Of a stretch of 64,000 nt of DNA, positions 12,632 to 24,974 are shown piece after piece (position 1 is the stretch's first letter; every line of letters begins with the position of its first letter). This DNA is from Lophius americanus (taxonomy: Eukaryota > Chordata > Actinopteri > Lophiiformes > Lophiidae): the NCBI GenBank assembly GCA_037951165.1, contig JBBDHG010000116.1, positions 5,932,501 to 5,996,500 on the forward strand. The letters run 5' to 3'. A model generated the notes under the pieces. The model was not told where the DNA came from and made no database searches. It was given only the letters and a program-made list of their open reading frames with translations. Made by a program: the position numbers and the translations under genes.

Positions 12632-15600
12632 ACTTTGTGTGTGTGACTGCGTGTGTGATTGTGTGTGAGTGTGTCTGTCTTTGTGTGTCACTGTGTCTGT
12701 CTGCGTCTATGTGTGACTCTGTGTGTTTCTGTGTGTGAGACTATATGTGTGTCTATGTCTGTGTCTGTGTGTGACTCTGTGTCTGTCTGTGTGTGTCTGT
12801 GTGTGAGACTATATGTGTGTCTGTGTCTGTCTGTGTGGGTCTATGTCTATGTCTGTGTCTGTGTGTGACTCTGTTTCTGTCTGTCTGTGTGTGTCTATGT
12901 GTGTCTTTGTGTGAGTTTGTCTCTTGGGTGATGCATGAATGTATTTACAGTGAGTTAATAGATGCATATTTTCCTGAATTCTTCACTCAGAGGCCAAAGA
13001 TTCACAGCACCATTTACCTTAAACACTTCACACACACTCTGCCTCCATTAGTGTCTGTCTGTCAGACGTACCGCTCTCCTCAACAGACAGACTCTCCACT
13101 GGACCAGAACCACCTCTGGTGGGTTTGGCTCTCGTCCTCAGCACACCTCCCATGTGAAGAGGTCCTTGTCCCTGGTTGGCCAGGGGCTCATAAAAAGAAG
13201 AGAGTCTTTGTTTGGAGAAGATGAGGACCTTCATTACCACGGCATCCTGAGGCTTCAACATTTTAGAACAAATTAGAGGGATAGACTTGAAGACAGATTA
13301 AAAAGGATTGAGAGCTGACAAACACAAATAAGGTGCTTCCAAATGAAAGGAGGAAACTACTTAAGGAACTGGACTCCCCGCTTTGTATCCACCCTTTATT
13401 TATTATCCACATGAAGCGTGGATAATTGAGTTGCCATGGCAACTCAGATGCTCAACAGCTACTTTGCACCGGCACAGTGAGAAAGAAAATGTGCTGACCG
13501 CGGGGAATAGCCTCGTGGATCGGCTTTAATCTGCTTTAATCAGGCGGCGCTCACGGACCTACTGATCGAACTTTTAATTTGAGTGAAATGCAGACTTTGA
13601 TTATGCCGTGAGAAGGCGCCGCGTGACATTCCGACCCGGGGGAGTCATTTCTGAGTCCTCAGGTAATATTAGTCCGTTATTGTCTTGGTTACACGGACGC
13701 TAAGCGAGGTATTGACATGGATTTGAAATTATGCAAGCACTCGCTTTGTTTCCACTTCCTTGGGTCTAGAACTTGGCCCGACTTGCTTTAACACCCCAAA
13801 CGGACCCACCAGGTTCCACATGGAAGCCAACTGAGACTGCAGCTTTCAAGTCGACCAGAGTTCGCTCGTTTGGTCGGCACCAGAGTTTGATTGAGCGTTC
13901 TCACCGGCCCAAACGCACCGGACTATCCGAGGAAACGGACCAGGACTCGTTTAGGGCGGCCCAAACAACTCTGGTGTGAAAGCGACCTAATTGGATATAC
14001 AGAAATGGAGGGATCCGACATTATCTCTAATTGGAAGAGCAAACTCAATTGAAAATGAAAATACTGCTAAACTAACTTCTTTACAAACTTCGGTTTAAAT
14101 GATTGATGCAGTTACTCGTCCTCCGACGTTCTATTTAATTACAATACATCCATGAGAACAGCACCTTAACCTGACGGAATCTAACACCTACTTCTTTCAT
14201 CGGATTTCATTTCCAACTATGAAAGAGAAAGATCTTTTAACCAGGGAGTACTACCCAATGTTTCTTTATATTATTCTTCCCTCTACACCTTTAAACTCCA
14301 TCGTTCTTTAACACACCACCTGTGTGTGTTATGAGCTTTCACATTTAAATCTTTTAAACTTTAAAAGATATTAAACATTTTATAACAGGAATTTCACCAT
14401 TGAAATGCATGGGGCATTTCCCAGAATGCCTAGCGATATTAGACCATGAGTGAGGTTGGTGGTATCATTAGTGTGATCGCACTTGTGTGAGCAGAACTCC
14501 CCCGCTTAAGCTTGAACAGCTCCAAAACTGAAGCAATTTTAATTGGCACCCCACGTCAGACCCAGTCTTCCTCCAGAACCAGCATCACCACCTCTGGTCA
14601 CGATATTCCCCTCTCTTCATCAGTCACCAACCTCGGTGTAAGATTTGACCCTCAACTCACTTTTGAATCCCACATCAAACACATCTGCAAGATGTCCTTT
14701 CACCATCTCAGAAATATCTCCAATCTCCGTTCTTCACTCACCTTGAGTGATGCTGAAAAGCTGGTTCACGCATTCGTCTCCTCCAGACTGGATTACTGTA
14801 ACGACCTTCATCACTCCTCATCGGGATCCCTGATAAAAGTCTTCAAAGACTTCAGTATGTTCAAAACAGTCTGAAGGATCCTGATGAGAGTTCGTAAACA
14901 CGAACACATCACCCCTGTTCTTCATTCCCTTCATTGGTTTCCCATCTCCACCAGGATTGATTATAAGATCTCTCTCCTCACTCACCAGTGTAACCATGGT
15001 AACGCCCCCCCCTACCTGAAAGAACTACTCACCCCACTGACCTTGACACGATCCCTCCGTTCTACCCACTCACACCGCCTCCTCCTTCCCCGGACTAAGC
15101 TCAGCACCATGGGTGATCGGGCCTTCTGTTCTGCTGCCACTCGTCTGGGGAATGCCCTCCCTGACCATCTGAGGGCTCCACAGACGACTGACACATTTAA
15201 AGAAGGACTTAAAGCTTTCTTTTTTAGCAGAACCTATAACTTTAATTACCATTGCTGCTTTTTGGTCATGTTTTTATGTAGTTATTATATTAACACGGGG
15301 GGGAAGATTAAAGCCTGATATATATTTAGACATATATCAGATATATATAAAACATTGGAGACCTCCGACAAACATCAGGACAAACCTGATTCCAGAGTTT
15401 GTTTTTTCCTGTTTTGTGAAACTGTGAATCAAGGCTGTGAATTGTAACTGATGTTTGCTACCAGTGGTTCTGTTTGTAAGATGGATTAAGTGTGTACCAG
15501 GAGGTTGTTTTTTATTCTGTTGTTGTTTTTCTGCGTTAATGTGTGACACTATTTGACCCTTGACCCGATGCTATTAATATATATTCGCCCTTGTAGAAAA

Positions 15601-18600
15601 ACAACTGCTATTTGGCCCAGAAGAAAAAAGTTGTAAGCTCTCTGGACTCTGTACCTCCATTCCCGCTGAAAACGTCTTTACCTGCTCTGATTCTTTCCCC
15701 CCCCCCCCCCCCCCCTCCAGAGTTTGTGCCAGTGGATTCTGAGCGTCAAGAAGAACTACAGGAAGAATGTGGCTTATCACAACTGGAGACACGCCTTCAA
15801 CACGGCCCAGAGCATGTTCGCCCTCCTCAAGTCCGGACGCTTACAGGTCAGAGCTCGCAATCATGGAGTGTCACCGCACACCGGTGTTTAATCCCTGCCA
15901 GTGTGAACATCCTTCACAGGGAAGACCACCATCATTTCAAAAGTCTTTTATTCCTATAATGTCTGTTACATGGGAAAATCAAAAACTACGGGGAAAAAAT
16001 TTATGTTTTTATTTCCTTGGCGCATTTATTTATTGAATGTCTTTGACACTTTAAAGTTACTATAAAATTAGGAATGATTTGTTTAAGAATCTTTTCTAAT
16101 ATTAATAAAAAAGAAAAATCATTTATCATAAAACTCTGTATTTCATGGAAAATATTTATTATAATGGCAAAGCTAGTTTTCAGAAACAAACTATCGGACC
16201 CTTATCAGACTTTTTAGGTGGAGTTATATAATTCTCTTTAGTAAGAACTCACACGCTTGAATATGCCAAAAAGAAGAAGAAGAAAAAAGGAACTTATCAA
16301 ATAGGACTTTCTCAATACTCGTGGTTAATGCCTCCTCTTCCGTGGCCCCTTTGACCCGTGGTGTCCCTCAGGGCTCCATTCTTGGACCCTTACTCGTTAA
16401 ACAACATGCTGCCACTGGTTACATTATAAACAGGTTCAGTTTCATTGTTCAGTAAGAGATAGAGACTCGAGATGATCTCAACCAAACAGTTGACATTAAA
16501 TGGTTCACTTGACCTTTAACCGAGCGTTTTAGAGCCCGACGGCATTACTGTCAGTCGGCGCTAACCCTCACAAAACGATGATGTGTCAAAAATAATGTGG
16601 GCTTATTTCAATTATACACCGTGATTCTGTAATACAGTAAGAAATTGTAAAAAAAAAAAAATTTAAATGCAGCTCTTTGTGCATGAAGCTGCTGCAACTC
16701 TAACATCTGAATTGACAGTAATTATAGTGCATTTCATAATTACATACATAAGCAATTTTTACATTGTATTATAAACTATAGTATAGCACACAGTCCAAGA
16801 CCAGTGGTCTCCAACCGAGTCTAGATTGTCTGTCATAAATCGATCTATGCCAGAATCTACTATTCCGGTAAGAGAATAAAGTCCACAGGATAACCATCAA
16901 TGGATTGGCGACCGCTATCCTAGACCAACGTATCAAGGGGTCATTAGACCCAAAACCTGAAGAGTTTTTAATCCATCAAATATCTCTTTACGAAGGAACG
17001 GTTTCTGTCAAGATTTACGCTTTCTGTCAAGATTGACTCTGTGCTCTGTACACTGCCATGATCTGTTCTACTTCCTGGGTCACAAAAGAGACTACGAGTT
17101 ATCAGAGGGATTTAAGTCCGGAGCGTCCGTAGAGCGTTCTACCGTCCTCCGCTGTTCGTCCCTTCCCCGACTTCATCCTCTTCTCTTCATCCTCTTCTAC
17201 ATCTCTTGACAGAGTAACCTGACTGATATGGAGGTTCTGGCTCTGATGATCGCAACTCTCAGCCACGATCTGGACCACAGAGGAGTCAACAACTCCTACA
17301 TACAGAGGTACAGCAGGAGGGAAACTCACGGTGTGTATTATTGTGTACGCACACACTGTGTTCACCGCTGACATCATGTTTGTGCGTCCAGGAGCGACCA
17401 CCCGCTGGCCCACCTCTACTGCCACTCCACCATGGAGCACCACCACTTCGACCACTGCCTCATGATCCTCAACAGCCCCGTAGGTGCACCCGCTCTTGCA
17501 TATCTCAGTCTATCCTTCCTTTCCTTGCACCATCCTCTGGCTCCATTATTCCTGAGTCCATTACCTACTTTATGCCACGAGCCGGAGTTTTATGAGGAGC
17601 GCAGCAGGAATGAAGAGGTTGGATGTTGTTGTTTTCAAAGGTTACCACCAACAGTGGAGTACCGCGGTCATGGTAGTTGGTTATTGTTGGATCTTTGGCC
17701 AGATGAAGTCTGGAACTCTTCTCCAACACTTTGAATAAAACAAAAGGGTCCCAATAATTCTGAAATGTTAGATATGTTTTTGTGGGTGGTGTCAAACAGC
17801 AAACAAGGAAACTGAGTTGTTCACCTGACTGGCCTCCTCCTTTTATCCTGTTAAGGTTATAAAGGAGGAGTGGGTTGTACTTTTTTTTTTTGGACCGCTC
17901 AGCAGAAATTTTGGAAAATGTCTGCTCCCCCCTCTACTTGAAATCTACGGACCCCCCTAAGTCCCTTGAGAATTTTTTTTTTATCTTTCTATCTCGCATA
18001 AAATAAATATCTTGTGCGCCCAAGATAATTATTCTTTATAATAAGATAATAACTTATTATTGTGTGCGCACAAGATGATTTGATTATAATCCATAATTAT
18101 AGTAATAGTCTCTTGATGGAAAAAGAGATGAGATGGGCTGACCCTGTTTTACTTTCACTTAAAATGCCATACAGTTGGTTTAAGAAACACGGAGCGGAGG
18201 ACTGAGCGTAGGTTCATTTCATCCTGTCCAAATACTACGCAGTACCCACCAACATTACTTCCGCTATGATCTTTCAAAATAAGAGCACCTGAAAAACATT
18301 CAGCAGCAAACGGAAACACAGCCATGCGGTTTTACCATAAACAGAAAAAACGGCTTACAGAATCGTATTCTAACAGCTTTTGATCGTAGATATGGGATCG
18401 TCTGCACTTCACGCCTTCAGGGCCTCTCATTTAGGGGTACGTCCTGAATTTCCCTCGCCGTCTCCCTTGCACGTGCTCAGGACAGTCCTTCGTTCCAACT
18501 TTGTGGGTGGAGTTTTTTGAGTGGAGCAAACAAAAACAATGCTGAATTGAAAACGCTGTTGTTCAGGTGATAAGAGAAAGAGAAATTGGATGAAGAAAAA

Positions 18601-21600
18601 AATCTGAATGTTTTAGAAAGAGGTTGAAACATTGCAGTTTTATTGGACTGGAACATGTGACCTGGGGGGGGGGGGGTTAACTCTCTGATCATCTCATCCT
18701 CACCCTGTGACATCAAGGGCCAACTGTAAAGCACCTAACATAGACTGCTAGATCTCAAATGACATCCTCTTCTTATATCTTCCTCTTCCTCAGAAGAAGA
18801 AGCCGAAACGTCGGCAGAAGTTGAAGTAAAGAAATTAAACATTGGAATAATGGAGATATATCTATTTCCACGGGTTGTTTTTTTAATAGTGCCACCATTT
18901 TTTTTCCCCGTCTTTGTAATGATATTTTCAGATTTTGTTTAATCTTGTAGTGCTTGAATGTCAAAACGGCGCTGATATGAGATGACTGTCTGAGTCTGAG
19001 ACCCCCGCTCCTGTTCTCTGAACACACTCCCAGCCCCAGAGCTCCCAGTTACCCCTAGGATGATTCATCTGGACTGAAGCACACTCTCACGCAGGCTTTA
19101 AGGAGGGGCACTTAAAGTGGATGTACAGGCAATAATGGGCCGACTCTTAGATTAATAAGCACTCAGACATGTTCACTGGACGCATTTGTTTGACTTGTGT
19201 GTACGCTGTCATGGTAACGCCTTATGTTTCACAGTACACAGCCCAGGGTTGCTATCTGCAACACACACACACACACACGCACGCACCCACACACGCCGTC
19301 GAACTCTAACGTGGGTATTGAATAATGTTTGAATAAATTTCATAGCTGCCCCAGTACTTACGTCGTTCTCTGTCCCGCTGTCTCCAGGGAAACCAGATTC
19401 TGAGCGGTCTCTCGCTGATTGAGTACAAGGCCACTCTGAAGATGATCGAGAGGGCTATTCTGGCCACTGATTTGGCGCTGTACATGAAGTAGGTACCAAA
19501 TGTCAAGCCCAGGTGGAAATCCGACTGGAGAGGTTTTTGGAGAGGGGGGCACAGAAGAAGTAAGGTCAATTTGGGCAGAGGAGTATTTTCACTGGGTATG
19601 ATTACATTCATTTACTGCTCTCTCAGTGACACAGGAAACGTCGCCGTGACCTTCTCCAGGAAACTGATGATGCCACATTGTGAAATGTTCCAAACCATAA
19701 TCAGTAGTTGTTCTTGTACTTAGTGACATAGTTAGTTGTCTTCACCCGTGGGGAGCCGGGGTGACGCAAAAATAAAAAAAGTTCCATATACGCTGCTTTG
19801 CTCCTGGAGTTCAACGCAGGAAGTTCTAATTTTCTGCTTGTTTTTTATCGTCAGTTTATCGTTTTTAATACATTTAATAAGTTGAATGCTTTATTAACAC
19901 TTCCTACGTTGCATGGAACTTTTTCCCACCAGATCATTTGAACAAATCGATATAAAGCAAGTAAGAAAATAATATATACATTTAAAAAGCAAAACTTTTT
20001 CGATTCAAATCTCGATCAGCCGAGCTCCAATTTTGATGAGTGGAAGTGCAAAAAGAAAAATATAACATCAACAAAAATCTTTTAAATCATGAAGCCAGTG
20101 AAATATTTTAAGAAAAGCAGGCGAGAGATGTAAAAGAACAAGAAATGGGAGAAACCTTCAAACACGACACCAGCGAACATGAGGAAGGTAGAATGGGCCG
20201 ACAGGGCCGATCAGAGACTTTCTGAAAGAAAGGATTCTGTAAAAAGCACGGCAGAAAAGAAGTTGTTAGAAGGTTTGAAGTGGCTTTCAGTCTCTGGACG
20301 TAGTGAAATAATGGAGTGAAGATTTATGAGAGTGCTAAGTAAGTATTTTTCTCAAGTATGAATCTTTGTGTGGAATATTTGTGTCCTTAAAATCAAGCGA
20401 AATATCAAAGACGTATAAGTATTTGAGAGAGAAGAAAACTTGTTAATCTCTCTCGTAACTTACGATGAAATTATTTGTTTAATTCTGTCAAGTAGTTCTC
20501 ATTTACATGATATATTCTTTCGTTGACAGTTTCTTTCTCTCTGATCCCACTTTTGGTCTGACACTTGGCTTTGGAGTTTTTCTTTGCATTTCTGACACAA
20601 ACCTCTCATGTGGGCGGGTTCTATTCTGGGGTGCCTACCCATTGGCTAATGAGTTTTTGACTGACACTGCTCAGCAGCCAAAGAACAGGGACATCGCAAA
20701 CAGCACCACTAGCTGGGCATCTCGTCAAACTAGTATTAATTAAATATAAGTATTCAGCATATTGATGTTTTGATGATTTGTTGTGTGGATGTCCGTGTTG
20801 TTGTGTTGTTTAAATGTATTATTATTATTATTAAATAACATACGGGACCCTGAGCCATGTTAGTCGAAAACTCATTAGCCAATGGGGACGCACCCCTAAT
20901 AAACCCGCCCACGGGATATGTTTGTGTCCGAATTGCAAACAAGAGTTTTATTCTCTCAAATTAGTATTTTTTTGTTTGATATTTAGGAACTTTTGCTTGA
21001 ATTTTGAAATGTTGAAAATACAATTTTAATCCCATACATTTTTTGTGCCTTGGAACATCAGCTTGTGGTTACCACAGGACGTGATGGACCCGATGAGATG
21101 CTCCATCATGGAGGCTCGCGCTACGTTCACACTGCAGGCAGAGCATGTGACCCATATCGGATTCTTTTATGACAGTCTGAACAGCACAAATCCGATTTTT
21201 TCAAATCAGACCCAGGCCACTTTCATATGTGCTCCTAAATCGGATATACGATGGTTTTCAAAGTGACCTCAGTCTGAACGCTCACGTCGCATTTCATCCG
21301 ACTTTAACGTCATTGAAGTGAGACAGACGTCACAATTCTGCGCCGGAGGAGGCGGGACGCGGCAGGATCAGATGTAAACAACTTCAAAATTATGCGCACA
21401 CACTGACGTGTGTAGCATCCTTATTAACTTCCGTAAACACAGCGTGCTGCGTGTGACTTCTTCTTCTGCGCAGGCGGGTCACTTCAGGGCCGTAGACGTT
21501 CACACTGGAGTCTGATGGCGGTCGCATTTATTATAAAAGTGAACAACCACGCAGAAAAAAAAAATCGGATCCCAGTAAAAAAAATCAGAATTGAGTATTA

Positions 21601-24600
21601 AGACCTGCAGTGTGAACGTATCCTCTGTGTGTCATGAGACCTAAGAGTTTGACTGGACCTGCCAACTAGTTAGTACCCCCAAGAAGAAAGTACCTTAAGC
21701 TGCCTTGGTCTCCTCACTGAGTACATGACTGTGTTTTGTTTTTTTGTTGTTTTGGAGCTCCTTAAATGTTTGATATTATCACTAACTAAGACACGTCATT
21801 ATTTCTCTCTCAGTGATTCCAGCCCTTCTTGCCTCCCTCTCTCCGGACTCTGTGCGGTAGAGGAGGACATGCAGTTGGTCTATAGGTGGATAATCTGGTG
21901 TGTGTGTGTGTGTGTGTGTGTTCAGGAGGCGTGGGGAGTTCTTTGAGCTGACCAAGAACAGTCAGTTTATTTGGGAGAATGACCATCATAGAGAACTACT
22001 GAGGTGAGTAGTGAGCCCCGACAATCTCAAACACCGACGTGTGCCGTGACGTAACATCGTATTTTCGTCCTCCGTACAAAGATGACGTATGGATAAATAA
22101 ATACATGCAGAAATTAACAAATAAATGTTGAAATATATAAATACAGAAATTAACAAATAAATAAATACATATTTTTATTGATAAGGGCTTCATTACATTA
22201 TTTCATGTTTATTTTTTTCAATGTATTCCTACATTCATTCATTTATTTAATTCTGTATCTTTTTCATGTATTTATTTCTCTATTTATTCATTCATTTATT
22301 CATTTTCAATAATCCTACATTTATTTAATCATTTATTTATTTATTTTTGTATCTATTCAATTAATTTACTCATACATTTCAGTTTACTATTCATTTCCAT
22401 AGTGCTGCTAAATGTAAGGATCTCTCTGGTATAAAATTTCAGTTCAATAAAAACTGTTCTTTATAAATCGGTTATAAAAAAATATATAATTCTTATATTA
22501 TTCTTATTCTAATAGATTTTAAAAAAAACTTTTATTTTGAAAATTTGTGAATGAACTACAGATTTAATTACCCAGAATACAATTCTCATGTAAGCACACA
22601 CATGTCAAAATTAAGAGTACAGTTTAAGGCTGCCATAACTGATTTTAAACTCTGGACAAGCTTGTCTTCCTGCATTATAGATTCTCTCCCAACAGTTGGA
22701 TGTGCTTATATGATATCAGGAGTTATTTGTCTTGTTTTCTTTATGTTCTTTTTTCATCTGTAGGGCTTTTAATGTATTTTACCTCTTCAGGTCGATGCTG
22801 ATGACGGCGTGTGATATTTCAGCCATCACAAAGCCCTGGCCGGTGCAACAAAGGGTAAAAATGTATAAGTTTTTCTATATGCGTTTCTTATGAATGTTCA
22901 AGCGTACAGTGAGGTCAGTGGGGTCGTTCCCTCCGGTTCACCTGACACACACCTGCTGAAACGGAGACTGAATAATGAAAACTTTATTTTCCTTGCGTTT
23001 TGGTTACAGAAGAAAATGAGAACATAACATTCCAAACATTATCATGTTTTGGCTGGGCACACAGAAAACTTTATCTGGTTGACAAATGTATTTGCGGCGT
23101 TAATCCATAGTTTTGACATTTATTTGCGCAGTAGTTCACTTTTCTGTTGTTTTAAAAAAAATATTTTTTTTTAAGTAATGTTTTAAAATCTCTTCCTTTT
23201 TTTACATTAAATCTGAGATTTAAAGCCGTTCATCTCACTTACATGTTAGAATTCTGACTTCAATACATAATCCGATAAACATGATTTGATTACATATGTA
23301 TACATATGAATATGTTTTACATATTTAATATGCACGTTTAATTAGAATTTAAGACATAAAACGCCCTGCAGCCCTAAACAGGATAAGTGGTTCCGGATAA
23401 TGATGGAATTAATGAATATATATATATATTTTTTTTTGTGTTTTTTTTCCGTCTTCCAAGAATAAATAATTATTAGTTAGAATTCTGAATAAAATTACAA
23501 TCTAAAAACCCCTTCCCTACATTTGTAATGTGAATACTGGATATAAAATGAGGTTTATTAGACTAATAGTTGCAATTTTGAATCAAATTTATTATAGTAA
23601 AAATCATTTTTGGAAATTTTGAATCACTGACATATTTCAAAAAATAATGTCACAAACCCCTGCAGTACCCTAAAAGTACGCGTACCTACATTTGAGAACC
23701 CCTTTCTTACATACACTGAACTTTATTCTGTAGCACCTGCTGTGACATCATCGATGGGGGCGTGGCCAGAAGTTCAACACGCTTCAGCTTTTCTACTTTT
23801 TAGGTGTGCACACTTTGTGCTTTGTGGTTTTATCTCTGTCCTCTTTGACTCTACTATTTCAAACACACACACACACACACCCACACACACATTGTTATCC
23901 CATGTTAGCCCTTTCAATGTTGTTTCACCTCCCTGCTGACTTTACCAAGTCTGCACCTCATTAAAGGTACAGTCGAGGGAAGTTCAGACAGACTGTCTGT
24001 ACTGTGTGAGTGTGTGAGTGCGTGTGTGTGTGTGTGTGTGTTAGCAGTTACATGTGTTTACAAGCGAGGGCTCATTAATATGAGCAGCTGTGACCCTGTC
24101 CTCAGTTGACGTCTCTAAAATTACAAAAAAGTTTCCTCTGCATCATTTGAGGTGTGATTGGTTGACACTTGTGTCCGACAAAATCTGATTATAATTGCTC
24201 AGATGTTTGCTGACAGAGTCCAGTATTTTAATAGCAAACATTATTCAGGGATGATCTGTAAATGAAATCAGAGAAATACAGAGTTATATGAAATATACAG
24301 TTGTAACCTGACAAACACATAAAAGAAGAAGAAAGTTAAAGACGGTAACCAATTACTGCTGGAGTGGGATAACATCTAGTGGGATGTTCTTCTCCATCTC
24401 CCTCTGCGTTATTTTCCACCATCACTCACACTGCCGTTAATTGCCTCATTAGCAAAAGCAGCGTCTCCCTCGCCTGACCTCAAATCCATAAATCCGTCCT
24501 CGCTGGTGAGCTTCTCAGGGATTCTAGCAGACCGCACGGCCAATAAACGACCTTCTAAAGCTGAATAAATCAACTTCTTACTAATATTTATTAGTTATAT

Positions 24601-24930
24601 TTGAAGGCTGTGGGCGGTGAATCCATTATATAGGGAATGTTAGAAATGATTTATTATGTTTATTATTGTTAATGTTACACCTCCATAAAACACATTAAAA
24701 AAGGGAGTTTTCCCAGAATGAGTCATGATAGGAACCGTCCTCGCAGCCTTCCTTTTAACTCTGGTGACGGCGAGGAGTCGTGTTTTCCAAGGGTGTGATG
24801 CACGCATGAGGTTTAATCATCTTATCATCCTGGGATGCCTGCTGCCGCCGCGGCCCGACCCTGGAGAGGCGGAAGAAAGTAGATTACCATAGCTGATATC
24901 ATTGCTGCTTCTTCCCCCCGTCTGTCTCTT

Positions 24931-24974
<44 letters not shown>

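Noticed and set aside
12659..13224. Cys/Val-rich open frames
   Set aside because: They come from the degenerate TGTGTCTG array.
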